Part shown: in pieces, positions 48,201 to 60,298 of the stretch
Position numbering within the stretch: position 1 is the stretch's first letter
Layout of the letters: each line of letters begins with the position of its first letter
Source of the DNA: Calycina herbarum
Lineage: Eukaryota; Ascomycota; Leotiomycetes; Helotiales; Pezizellaceae
Assembly: GCA_001414485.1 (NCBI GenBank)
Contig: LLEY01000041.1
Coordinates: 124,001-188,000 of the forward strand
Direction: 5' to 3'
Length of the DNA: 64,000 bases
Notes under the pieces: generated by a model
Databases searched by the model: none
Told to the model about the DNA's origin: nothing
The model's input: only the letters and a program-made list of their open reading frames with translations
Made by a program: the position numbers and the translations under genes

Positions 48201-51000
48201 CTATGTAATTATATTAACTAAAGATTATTTTCTAAGCCTTTTAGTTAATATCTAGATTATGTTCTTAAATCTATAGTATACTAAGTATTACCTTCTTATT
48301 TCCTATTTTAATAATATTAAATTATATATTTAAGTAGTATCCTTTAATAGTAATCTTTATTAGAATAGTTTACTAATTAATAATTCTATTCTAGTATATA
48401 ACGTCTATTCTATTAACTACTTCTAGGCAGTAAGGCCTTATACTTTTAATTAAGACGTTTAGCTTCTTCTAAGCTACCGAGGAAAGGAAATTACTCGTTA
48501 CTCTAGAATTAATTAAGACTTAGAGTTTCTTTCCTCTTATCTTCGCTATTACTATAAGTTAATTTTCTCCTAATATAGTGTTTAACTCTTCTATAGTAGT
48601 GTAATTTTCTAGTTTAATATAATAGACCTTAAATCTTCTCTTACTATTATCTCCTTTTTAAGAGCTTAGAAAGAATATTACTTTTTCGTTATTAGAAAAA
48701 GCTACTTTATATACTAGACTATCTTCTATAGTTTCTTTAGGTTCTAGAAGTGTTCCTATAAAACGTTTTTCTATAGACTAGTCTAATAATATTCGTAGTT
48801 CGTACTAAACCTATTTAATAGTTGCTTCGTATAATATTTTAGTAGTCTACTACTTACTATAACAGTACGAAACAGATACTACTACAAAAGAGGTATATAG
48901 AAGTACGTTCGATAGAATAACATATCCGAATACTAGGCTCTAATACGAAGGAAAAGACTAAATTAGTCTTTCCCGATAGAGAGGAGGCAGCTATTTATAA
49001 GAGGTTCGGATAATAGTAAGTTCGGAAGCTATCTAGCTTTTCCAAAACCTGAAACAACATCTGTATCGTATTCTATTCAGCACGTAGACTCGGCAATTCC
49101 AATTCCGATCAATTCCTAATAGTTCTATTATACTTACCTTTTATAGATTAGTAGAATTCCTAGATTAGGTTAGCCTAGGAGTCTACCTTAGTAACTCTAA
49201 ACATTCGCTAGTCTTCTAATCCTTTAAATACTATTATAACTTCTTTTTTAACTTTTAATACCTAATATTTTCTATTAATTTCTAACTTATAGTTTTAACT
49301 AGAGAGGTAGGTAGTTATGTCCGACTTTAGATATCTATTATATTTGTTAAATCTCTCTAGGTAATACTACTGCTATTTAGCGGTATTATTCTTTAAATTA
49401 GTAACCTTCTATAGATCTCTCTTCTCTAGGTAGTTATTCGGTATTGTTTATTCTAGTCCTAGCTTCTTAAACTTAATAGTTTCTTCGCTATTAATAGAGC
49501 TAACTATAGTTACTCGATCTTAATTATTCCTTACTATCTTATAAGTAGTTAAGATAGTAGGATTAATTCCTTAAGTAGAATATAAGCTCTAGAAATCAGG
49601 TTTCTATCCTTCTATATATACCTATCTATTTCCTCTCTTAAAAGTCCTGATAAATACTTATATTTCTCCTTCTTTAGGTTTATATATTCTAGGATTTACC
49701 TCTAATAAGTTAGATTCTAACTTTGATAACTCTAATAAACTTATTAATAGTAGTAATTTATATTCTACCTAGAGAAGCAATTCGTAATCTATTTCTAACT
49801 ATATATTATAATATTCTTCGAGTAATAGATCTCTATTATTATTAGTGTCTTATACCTTACTAACTTATAACTTAATTCCTTCGTTTAGCTATAAGTATAC
49901 AGCGCCTGCTATTATATTTATAGCGTCTGTTTTAATTTACGTACTATATCTTCGAGCTTCGAGTTTCTCGTTTATAAGTTTAAATTTCTTAAGTAATACT
50001 ACTTCCTTATAGACTATAGCGTCGATTCGTCTCTTTCTATTAGAGTCTTTCTTCTTACTACACTTATTTACTCTATAGCTAGAGAAGCTATAGTTATAAT
50101 ATAAGTTCTACTTACGTCGACGATTTCGCTCTTTCTAGGAAAGTCCTTCTTTCTTTAGAAAGGTTTTCTTCTATATAGCGTTTGCCTCCTTACTATATTT
50201 AGTATAGAAGTGTTTCTACTTTTCTAACCCTTGGCTCTTTTCTCTATATTTAGAGTTACTCTTCTTAAATTCGTATAGGTAGTTATCTAACTAGACAACT
50301 TTCTTAATTATACCTATAATAGTTAAGAACTATATATTCTACTTAGCTATTTCCTTATAGATATATACTTTTAATTCTCTATAGAATAGTTTTATAAGAG
50401 CGATAGTATCCTACTCTGATTTCGTTCTATATTATTAAAACTTATTAGCGTAATCTATTACCGATCTAGTCTAGTATAACTCTAAAAGCTTATATATAGC
50501 TGTTTAGATCGCGTTAAAGTCTTTAAAGACTTTTCTAATAGTTGTCTTAAATCCTCTCTAAGATTTAAATATAATCTTAGTTAATTCTATCTTTCTGTTT
50601 TTATCTTTATACTTAAAGAAGTCCTCTAAATATAGCTAAGCCTATTCTAACGCTGATCCTCTAAGGTAGGAGATAGCGAAGATAGTTTGTAAATTATAAT
50701 TACCTTTGAATTTATTAGAGTTAAAGTTGAAGTAGATGTCTATTTAGAGAAGGAACGAGTCGAGTTCCTTTCGCTTCCTATAATACGTGTCTAGTATTTT
50801 AACTTTGATAGACTCAAGTGCTTCGACCTTATAAGGCTCGGGTACGTCTGGTATACTGATATTATCGTCGTTCCTAGTTAACTATGTATCGGCAGGTGTT
50901 CTTCCGATAGCACTTCTAGATATTCCTACGACGTTAACTTAACTAGTATTCGAGCTAGCTGCTGTAGAGGTTGCTAGGGCTATAGCGACTGAACTTCTAA
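45285..51000 (-). pseudogene. gag-pol of Gypsy A-3
   Basis: Reading right to left: gag (about 49,250-51,000), the solo LTR insertion, protease (near 48,450-48,560), reverse transcriptase with the catalytic site degraded to YLNN-ILIF near 47,490-47,520, RNase H, integrase, and a chromodomain near 45,330-45,430. The order and length match A-1. RIP stops are dense. Confidence 0.75.
48858..49132 (-). mobile_element. Solo LTR of the Gypsy B family
   Basis: A 275-bp minus-oriented LTR with ends TATAACAG..CTATTATA is flanked by CTTAC on both sides (48853-48857 and 49133-49137). It shares the segment (on the reverse strand) GTACTTCTATATACCTCTTTT with the Gypsy B LTRs. The right part (about 49,030-49,120) still contains many CpA/TpG dinucleotides and so escaped RIP. 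Confidence 0.85.
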
Positions 51001-51014
51001 GCAGGTGTTTAAAG

Positions 51015-51461
51015 TATAACGAAACTTAAACAAACTAAACAAAGATAACTAAGTCTCGAAGGTTAGTATATAGGTAAGAAGTATAGATACGCCGGGTTAT
51101 TTACTTAGAAGTAAACTCGTTACTTATATCAAAGATATTAAATAAGATAATAAGATTAATAACTAAAGTTAAGCACGAAGCTCTTATCTAATAGTAGACG
51201 TGTCAGTCTTATATAGACCCTCTCGTACTATCTGGATCTCTATACTAGCCTGGATCCCTAGATCTCTCTAGATCTCTTAAAGGATCTAAGAGGATCTATT
51301 ATATAACTTCCAACGGTTATTCAATAGTAAGATCCTAGAATACCTAAATACCTTCGTATTACTAATTCCCTTCTATATTACCTTCTATTTCCTGAATATC
51401 GTACCTTGTTCTATTAGAGCGCTGTCTAGACTACTTACTATATATAACGTGATTCGTAATA
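51015..51461 (-). repeat. 5' LTR of Gypsy A-3
   Basis: 447 bp; its terminus GTGATTCGTAATA is directly followed by the duplicated CTAAG. Confidence 0.85.
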
Positions 51462-51466
51462 CTAAG

Positions 51467-53417
51467 AATACTTATATATTTTAATAAAACTTATTCGTTA
51501 TTATTTAAAAAGCCTTAATAGAGACAGGCTAGTAATCGAGGGAGTTCGTACAGCTGCTTACCTCTAAAGTTTTAGCTTAATTTCGTATAAGCGTATTTAT
51601 TAAAGAGATAAAGTATTTAGAAGTAGGACTATTAATTTAAGCGTCTTATTTAATAATCTAGAGAAGTCCTAGAATTATATCGTATAATTCTAAGTAAGAA
51701 ATATTATAGAGAAACGACCTAGCTTTATAGTATCTATTAATATCTAAAGAGACAGCGGCGACTTCTATTACTATATCGTCTAAAGAGGTATTAAAGCTAG
51801 AGAGCTCTTAAGAGGAGATAGGAATATACTAAAGGTTATTCTAGGTAGTAAAGAAGGAGCTAATAAGTCTATATAATAAATATCTAGAGTTAAGAAGAGT
51901 CTTTATAAAATATTCTTTATTAACTAATATAGAAACTAAAAACAGAGAACTGTTTATTAACTTCTCTTAGAACTTAATCTATTCCTCTACTACTTTCTTT
52001 AAAACCTTCTTCTACTTCTAACAACGTCTTTTACTAAAAGCTATTCTTTTTCTAAATCGTTAGAGTTAAAGACTTCTATAATCCTTTTAACGTCTTTCTT
52101 CTGAATAGAAGCTACCTAGACTTTCTTCGTTATCTACTTTATTTTTATCTTATAATTCTAGACTCGGTGTTCTTTAAGTCTATATCTTAGACAGAGGCCT
52201 AAGCTTCTTCTTTCTATAAGAACTTCGTCTAAGCTCTATCGTAGTTTCTTTAATTAAGCAGAGGAGACCGCTATAGGTAGTTCCTAGTCTATTATATTAT
52301 ATAAGAAACTATCTTTCGATTCGTACGTAGCTCTAGGTAAAATCGTTCGTAGCTTCTTTGTTTACTAAGATATAAGATTAGCGACTTTGTTTAGCTAATT
52401 AGTAATTATTTATAATTATTTATAATATCTATTATAGGTACTATCTTCTTAGATACTAACAGTTATAGTGATTAGCTTCGTACTAAAAGTAGCTTTTAAG
52501 TAACTCTTCTTAATTACGTCGTTCTATTCTTAGCTAGAAGCTTCTAGAATTAGCTAATCGAATTCGTTAAAGAATTCGCTAAAAGACCGTTGGTTTTACT
52601 TTGTTTAGTTAATCTAGCTAAGCGCTTTTTACTATAGCTAAGGGTTATAGAACGCTATACGAAGCTGTTCTAAAAATTCTATAACTGTAAACTTATTCTC
52701 TAAGTAAGCGTATTCTATCTAAGGAAAAATCGTTATAGCTACGTCTTCTAAGAGTCTTCTAAAGACGTACTAGACTCTTTCCTTCTCTTATCTAATCGAC
52801 GGACCGTCGATTTCTAGCTTCGCTTATAAAAGGCCTTCGAATTAAGAAAAGAGATTAGATATACTTCCGTTATATCTTTCCAGATGTAGAAGACAGTGTT
52901 TTAGCTTACGATTAGTATTCGTAACTAATACCGGTGTCGAGGTAAGCGTAGGCGTAGGTTATAGAAGGTTAGAAGAAGGAAGTCTTCCTTTAAGCCTTAT
53001 AAGAGCTTCTTCTTAATAGCTAGAAAGGTTAGCTATTAATTAGTTTTAACTTTTAGTAAGAAGCTATATCTCTCGCTACTACTAGTTAAACATGTCTATT
53101 AACTACTAAGGAGGTCCTTATATAGGTCTTTATACGTCTGTTAAGTTTATATTCTCTATTATATTTATAGTCGTCTACTATATACTTTAGACTATTATAT
53201 TTATATAAAACCGTATATTTCAACTATAAAGGATTTTCGTATAAGACTATATATCTTAACTATAAAGGATTTTCGTACTTATACTATATATATAAGAATA
53301 AGACTATATATCTCAACTATAAAGGATTTTTATACTTATACTATATATATAAGAAAGGTTCGTAGGATCTACTATATATAGTTCGTTCGACGTACTCGAA
53401 GAATAAGTTAAATCTAA
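51467..53417 (-). pseudogene. Gypsy C gag and protease half
   Basis: The minus strand near 51,560-51,760 reads YLELYDIILGLLQIIKQDAQ, the conserved end of a retroviral-type aspartic protease (YDMILGxPWL type). It is preceded upstream by charged gag-like sequence and frequent RIP stops. It continues the pol half at 41,106-44,156 across Gypsy A-3. Confidence 0.6.
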
Positions 53418-53775
53418 TATTATAGACCGAATACAAAGAGGTTAATAGATAAGATTATCTTATTATAAGAAGAATTAACTAAGGAGAGAAGTCTATTCTA
53501 CGTATAAGAAAAGAGGTTTTATACGTAGAACCTCTTACGTCGAGGCTTCTAAGCTAAAGTCTTACTATAGCTCTTCGTTATAGCTTTCGTTATAGTAAGT
53601 ATAAGCTATAAGAAGCTGAAGTCTCGCTCTAGCTCTTGTTATACCTTTCGTTATAGATCTACGTATCTACTGAGGTAATTACCGAGATAGTTTCTAGAAT
53701 TATATAAAGTTATATAAAGTTACGTTTCGTACGAAAGTCGGTAAACCGAGTACTCTTTAGATATAAACTGTTATA
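53418..53775 (-). repeat. 5' LTR of Gypsy C
   Basis: 358 bp, matching 40802-41105, with an extra copy of a TATAGCT(T)CTCGTTAT-type segment near 53,570-53,640. It is followed by ATAAA. Confidence 0.8.
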
Positions 53776-53780
53776 ATAAA

Positions 53781-54440
53781 CGTATAGTTGTATTTAGTCT
53801 TCTCTATAGTATAGAAGATTCCTTTACTTTTAAGCTTAAATATTATTTAGCAGATCTATATCTCGTAGTTTTCTCTTATAAGTATTAGAATACGAGCGCT
53901 CTTTTTATCGTTGTAGTTACTTATTATTTAATAGAGACTAGAAATATATATAGTCGGAGGTAAAGATAATCGAGTTCGAGAGTAAAGTGTTTAAAGTCGA
54001 CTGATTAATAAATATAATATACGTAGCGCTCTACTACGTCTTTTACCTCTTCGTAGGACTTTAGAGTAATAGAGAGCTAATCTTAGCCTTATTAGTAGAG
54101 ATGCTCTTTCGCGACGTTATATCTATACTCTTTCGTAGCGTCGTATATATACTCTTTTACAGCTGTTCGTAGGAGTTCTTAATACAACTCTAAGTTTATT
54201 ATAACTATTACTTCTATCTTAGACGAACCCGGGCTTATAACCTATTAAGTAGATCTTCTTTTACCTAGTATAACTAGTATAGATAAGTCTACGATATAAG
54301 ATAGAGAGTAGGTAGAATAGTATAATATTAACTAAAGAGTATAGAAGGTCGAGGTTCACGTCTATATATATATATAGCTACGCTATTACGTATAACGCTA
54401 TATCTAATCGGAACTAGCTATATCTATACTCTAGTTAGAC
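53781..54440. other. Unclassified RIP-mutated segment right of Gypsy C
   Basis: AT-rich with no recognisable domain on either strand. Since it follows the ATAAA duplication, it should continue the element at 39,767-40,796, but the protein signal is too weak to confirm. Confidence 0.4.
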
Positions 54441-54997
54441 TAAACTATATATTTCTTTAATAGATTTCTATATTAAATATCTAGAGAAACTAGGACCGCC
54501 TCGACTTCTCTCTAAATAGATATATATATAGAAGACAGATAAGAACTAATAAGAAAAACCGAGTTAATACTAAAACAATCCTACTAATACTCTCTCCGAT
54601 ACCTCTCCGATACCCCTCCGATACCCCCTCGATACTGTCTCGACTATAATACGAAGTCTTAAGAACGAGTCTTTTTTAAGAGAGAGAGATATAATAGCTA
54701 GTTATTAGAAATAGGAATTACTAAGGTTACGTACTAGAGGAGATATAGGCCGGGTTTTAGGAATATAAAGAGTTACGTACTAGATTACGTACTAGATAGA
54801 ATACGTGTTCGAGTCTTAGGAATATTAGGTTTAGACTTTGTTATTATCTATCTTATATATAGATACTCTCTCTCTCTATTAGAAAAGGCTAATTTAGTCT
54901 TTTCCTTCGTATTAGAGCCTAGTATTCGTATATATTATTCTATTAAACGTACTTCTATATACCTCTTTTATAGTAGTATTCGCTTTATACTATTATA
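54441..54997 (+). mobile_element. 3' end fragment of a second Gypsy B copy
   Basis: 54,450-54,689 matches the end of Gypsy B pol and its untranslated region (TTCTATA(C/T)TAAATATCTAGA; GTCTTTTT(C/T)AAGAGAGAG), followed by an LTR at 54690-54997 with ends TATAATAG..CTATTATA. The left boundary is approximate; the rest of the element is absent. Confidence 0.75.
54590..54636 (+). repeat. 11-bp tandem repeat
   Basis: Four tandem copies of about 11 bp, of the type CTCTCCGATAC, lie in the Gypsy B 3' untranslated region. The equivalent place in the copy at 30,140 has a single CCCCGATAC, so the array expanded in this copy. Confidence 0.6.
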
Positions 54998-55604
54998 ATA
55001 ACTAGTTTATATAATCTAGAAAGAGCTATATAAGAAGAACCTACGTAGCTACTCTTAGATAAGATAGATAAGAATAATATACTACTTTAAGTACTAGTTT
55101 AGATACTAGTTTTATATTCTTAAGTTATACTAATAAATACTAGTCTCTTATTATAAAGTCTTTATTTTATAATACTTTTTATAGTAGTTATTTAATTATT
55201 ATTCTTATTATTATTAACTATACTAGTATCTAATTAATATCTATAGATTAGCTACTATTACTACTAGTTTAAAGTTTAGATACTATCCTATAATATAATC
55301 TCTCTAGATTATATGATTTCTACATAGTCTTGAAATTTAGTCTCTTATAAAATGATTTCTTATTACGAACACCTGCGTCTATCGCTTAACCTTTAACTTT
55401 CTTCTTAAAAGACATTCCTAAGTAGGTCAGCTATATAGCGAAAAACAATACACCTAATTAGTTCTACTATAGCTATGTTACATTGCCCCCGGGTAAGGCA
55501 GACTCTAGCCTCGTTTATTCAACCTCAACATTCATATCCGTAGAACCTCTCCTTCTTATAAAATATTTCTCGATAGATAAAGCCAGACAACAATACCTAA
55601 CAAA
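54998..55604. other. AT-rich border between transposons and the NACHT gene
   Basis: No gene is seen. RIP-like composition fades from about 55,320 rightward, where CpA and TpG reappear. Confidence 0.5.
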
Positions 55605-58600
55605 ATAGCAGAAGGCCTCGGTGTTACGGCAAGTGTTGCAAGGTTGCTCGCACTCGCGGATATCGTTGTAGGGAGGGGCTACAAGTTTATCAAGGCTGTG
55701 AAGGATGCCGACAAATCAGTCAAAAGTCTTATAATAGAGGTGAACACTCTTTCTAGGGTACTTCATAGTCTTAATAACATAATTCAGCCACTGGAAGAGG
55801 AGGAGGAGTCGAGTTTTAACCCTATAACTCAGGTATACTATATCAAGGCATGTTACAAGACTTTATCGCAGATACACCGAAACTTGGAAATGGCATTACC
55901 ACCAAGCCTAATGAAAGTACGCTATAAAATCTGTTAGCTACTTAAGCAATCGCAAACATAAGATCTATTAAAAGATATAGAACGGCATAAAGCGACAATG
56001 TCACTGGCTATGAAAGCGACTGAAATGTAAGCAGCCCTTCCCTAATAGAGACTTAGCTGATTTAAGGTTTATAAACAGGTCTGCTTTAATCAAGGTTTTA
56101 GCGAGGCAAGACTTAATAAGCGAGGGTACGCAGCCTGAGAAACGAATTTCGTTCAGATTAAGCCGAGAGAAAGAATTTCGTCATAGGTTGGTTCACTGAT
56201 TTTGATTCGAAATTAAAGGTTAATACTAAGCTGACACTGATTAAACAACTAGGAGAAGAAAGACTTAAAATGCTAAACTTCCTCGGGAGAACTGACGCCC
56301 GAAAATGGCAAGACTCGAATATTCGTCTTCGTCAACCTGGAACCGGTATCTGGTTCATAGATGGCTCTGAATTTAGACAATAGGTTTCAAGCGATCGGTC
56401 AAAGCTTTGGGTTTATAGCATAGGTAAGGATTTTAGTTTTACGTGCCTAGTTTTGCAAGTTCACTAATTTACTATAATAGCTGAGGCTGGAAAAACTGTT
56501 CTTATATAAGTTCTAGAACTTTAAGGCAAGATTTATAGTATAAAGCTAATCGATTCTAGATCGTTTATAATATAAGAACTAGAAAAGATTATTAATAATG
56601 AAAATAGTACTATTTCGATTATAGATTCGAATACTAAGCTAACGTGATTCTCAGGACTGGCATTCTTTTATTATAATTACAAGGATTCGACAACATATAA
56701 ACCGCTCGAAATTCTAGGTGCCTTAGCCAGGCAATTAATTACATAGAACGAGAACTGCTTTTAAGATTTAGAACAATTCTACAAAGACTACCACGCAAAG
56801 GATGGCTCTATCCGAACACCGACTGTGGAAAATCTCTGCAAGTTTATTTCGAAAGTGTCGTCTCGTTTCTATAGTATAATAATTGTCGTAGACGGATTAG
56901 ATAAGATATCTAGGAATCGGGCTGATATTACTCTCTACCTTAAATCGCTCAACGATTCTTCTAATACAATTAAGAGCTTATTTGCCAGTCGACCGGAGGT
57001 TAACATAGGCTATAAGCTCAAGGGATTTATACAAATTAGCATTACAGCAAAAAGCTCAGATTTGCGATTATATATCACTTCGGAAATCGAAAAACGTACC
57101 AAGGAAAGGAAATTGAATATTAGAGATTTCAGTCTAAAGGAGCATATAATAAAAACTCTCCTAGAAGGCGCTGATGGAATGTAAGTTATAAAAGCTAGCT
57201 GGCTACGGAAAGCGCATCTAATGAAGTGTAGGTTTCGTTAGGTTTCTTACCAGATGGATTTTCTATACGAATATTCGACTAACCGAGGTCGGCGTAAAGC
57301 CCTGAAAAAGCTACCCCCAGATCTCCTAAGCTTATATGAACGAATTCTAGAAAGGGTTAACAGGAGCAGTTAACATAACTAGCTCCTAGTCTGAAACACG
57401 CTGAATTTGATTGTATACGCGAATGAGAGCATTTCTACAACCCAGTTATTACAAGCTCCTATAACAAAAAATGGCGAAACTGTCTTTGAATCTAGTGCTA
57501 TGACTACCGAGGAGGAACTTTTACACTGGTGTAGCAGCCTCGTTCGTAAAAGCCGCTTTTCATTAGAACTAGAACTTGCCTACTTCACGGTAAAAGAATT
57601 TTTAATTGCCATCGATCGAAACAAAGCACCTAACCTTGCCTACTATTAGCTTTCTAGTAGTCACGCTATACTGGCAGAAGCCTGCATCAATTTTATAAGA
57701 TGCCGGCTTTTCGACGACCTGAGTATCTCTTCTGTTAATCCTATAAACTAGGTCTCCACGGATTATGGCCGTTTCCGCTATTGGAAACCGTGGGACAATT
57801 TCATGACTCTATTCCCTTTTATTACATACGCAGCCGACAATTTTAATATACATGTTTAAGACTCTAAGTCGCAACAGATTGAATAAAGCACTTTCCTATT
57901 ATTTCATCCCTAGAGCAGCTTTATTTTTAGATTGTAGACATTCTTATCGTACAAGGTAATAAGAACCTATTATGAAAGAGACGAAGCACAAACTTCTGTT
58001 TTAAAAAAGCTATCGGCACTCCACTGGGCTGCGTGTCTTACATTTCCACATATTTGTAAGAAGTTAATTACGGAAGGTGTAGATGTTAACCAACAATGTC
58101 CTTTTGGGAGACCATTGGGCTGTGCTCTTGTAGGAAGGGAAATATTATCTACAATGCCGAATTTTCAAGGCTCCTAGGAAGCACCTTATGAGAGCTTCAA
58201 CAGACGTGCGGTTACAGAATTACTGTTAGGTGCTGGTGCTGTGCAAACCGACATTAGGACAGATTTTTATGCCAAATGGTCAGCTTTGAGGTTTACACCG
58301 GCTCTTGGGATTCCACAGCCTAATTTCTCTCCAGTCAGATTTCTATTAGAAGCAGGTTACACTTTTTCGTCTAAAAACTTTTTTCTTTTACTAAACACCT
58401 TGAAACCAGGTGGTGGAAAAGATTGGGAGTGGCTTTTTGACATCGCCTGCCAGATTACAAAAGACATTGCCCATGATATCAGGCGCTATATAGAACCTAG
58501 TGCCTTTCTGGAATACTTCAAATTCATGTTACAAATTCTTTCTTCGACACACGATCCAAAAAAGATTGAATAGGTATACGAGATTAAACTTGAAAAAATC

Positions 58601-59809
58601 TTACCCAGATTTAATATCTAAGAGTCGGAATGTTTGTTAAAGGCAGATACAGAAAGTGAAGACACGAAGCTAGTTATATACCTTGGGGCTTTTTATAGAG
58701 CAATTCGGAGGCTTGCAAATAGCGCGGAGATTGCAAAAAATATTCTTCAAGACTGCCTTACTTCCGCGGTGTTAGAAAGAAGATATTAGGGAATTTCCAT
58801 CCTTCTAGAGTTAAACGAAGATCTCGAGACGTCCTATAGGTTATCTGAATACGGAAATAGCTACCTATACTTCATCTTGGACACCGACGACTGTCGCAAA
58901 TTCTATCCTAGCGATAAAACTCTGTACAAAAGAACAATAGAGTCCCTCTTATCCCGCGGAGAGAACGTTACAGCAACTGACAATCGAGACATCAGTCTAA
59001 TAGACCTTGCCATTACGAGATGGGATTTTGAAACTTTTCAACTGCTATAGAAATCCTCTAGTGCCATTGAATACTATTTATGTTTGGACGCCACGACCTC
59101 TACTGAAAGGATGTCGAATCTTTTAAGCCTTGCTATAAAATTAAAAAATGCGAAGGTGGCTGAGTTCCTGTTTGGTAAAACATTTTACAAAAGCTCTACG
59201 GCCTACCTAGAATTGCTTACGTTTGCTATTAAACAGGACAATGTATTAATTTGGAAGTATACATCACTCTACGCAGCTCAAATAAATGAAGCTGGACTTA
59301 ACACCCCGCTTCACATACTTTGTCGCTCTTATTCAGATACGGCACTAGAACACTTGGAGTTTCTCCTGAGGAATACACCCCGTAGTATTCTCAATCTTAA
59401 AAACAGTAAAGCCTTGACACCACTCGCTCTAGAAATACAATGTAAAAATACTCGTGGAGCACGAATGCTTATCGACGCCGGAGCAAATGCCAACATCGTT
59501 TTAGAGAACCAACAAACTGCTCTCCACATCGCCTGTCGACTTGGAAACCAAGAAGCAGCGGATCTTCTCATGAGCCACGGATCCGACTTATTTCACAAGG
59601 ACTCCGATGGGTTGATGCCAAAAGTTATCGCCTTGAGATGTGGTTATCCAGATATCGCTGCCACGATTCAGAATGCAATTGATTCTTCGATGGAAATTTG
59701 TTCTACGCCAACATCGGCTCTTGGTGGTCATGAATCAGATACCGAAGACTTGCGTGGAGAGTTGCCGTTTCGAACCAGGCACCAGAGCAAGAAGAGAAAA
59801 CTTTGCTGA
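55605..59809 (+). pseudogene. STAND/NACHT-ankyrin (NLR-like) gene, inactivated by RIP
   Basis: The N-terminus (AEGLGVTASVARLLALAD.. then YKFIKAVKDADKSVKSLI) follows an ATA at 55605 where ATG is expected, a G to A loss of the start. A linker with RKWQDSNIRLRQPGTG leads to a NACHT domain. Its Walker A near 56,415-56,505, split by a putative intron, is degraded (GxGKT reads EAGKT). Walker B IIIVVDGLDKI near 56,875-56,910 and SRPEVNIGYKL near 56,990 are intact. A winged-helix region (LIVYANESISTTQLLQA) follows near 57,410, and ankyrin-type repeats run from about 58,130 to 59,640 (DAGANANIVLENQQTALHIA). The end is basic (HQSKKRKLC). In-frame TAG/TAA occur at about 55,935, 55,959, 56,382, 57,649, 58,194, 58,571 and 59,049; none lies in the last 726 nt. 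Such proteins are linked to fungal self/non-self recognition; a role here is not known. Confidence 0.8.
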
Positions 59810-60298
59810 GCTTTTCGACGCTTGTAGCCGAGGCGTATTTTCTTCCAGGTAGAAAGCTCTGACAAGGTTTAGGACAATTTCAAAGAGTCTCTAAGAAGCT
59901 TTAGAAGAATCAACAACCCACTCTCCACATTGTTTCTCACATAATACTTGAAGCACAGGGGTCCCGCTCAAAATTATTTTTGGACTGGGTGATAAGCGAG
60001 GATGCCGTTTTGGGTTACCTATAACATGCCTCTGGGCTGTTTACTTAGTACCGTCTCCTTGTAGAGCGGGGCATTGATCTACGTACACCCAATCTGTGTC
60101 GATTGTGCGAAATAGTCTACACAATTACATTTATTCTCCGCCAACGTTTAGGAGAATCGGAAAATCGACTTCTCGGATCTTCTGAACGATCTAAACATCT
60201 GAGATGATATAGGGGAGGGGGTGTACGGAGAGTAAAGCTCGGGGATCTTACTTAGGTGGGGATTAAGACTGGGAAATGAATGAGTTCTCTAACCACTT
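59810..60298. other. Intergenic region with no supported gene
   Basis: Normal base composition; no recognisable frame or repeat. It separates the 3' ends of the NACHT pseudogene and the nitrilase gene, which converge. Confidence 0.6.

Larger units (their letters stand above)
44157..51461 (-). mobile_element. Gypsy chromovirus A-3, complete, nested in Gypsy C
   Basis: A 7305-bp minus-oriented element has two 447-bp LTRs (44157-44603 and 51015-51461) and the duplication CTAAG (44152-44156 and 51462-51466). Pol and gag are homologous to A-1 and likewise filled with RIP stops. A solo Gypsy B LTR lies inside it, between the gag and protease parts. Confidence 0.87.
40802..53775 (-). mobile_element. 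Gypsy chromovirus C, complete, split by Gypsy A-3
   Basis: This minus-oriented element has LTRs at 40802-41105 and 53418-53775 and the target duplication ATAAA (40797-40801 and 53776-53780). Its pol 3' half is at 41,105-44,156 and its gag/protease half at 51,467-53,417. Between them sits Gypsy A-3 with its own duplication CTAAG. Subtracting A-3 leaves about 5.7 kb, a normal Gypsy length. Confidence 0.85.

Noticed and set aside
59329..59571. 80-codon frame antisense to the ankyrin repeats
   Set aside because: Shadow of the ankyrin-coding strand.
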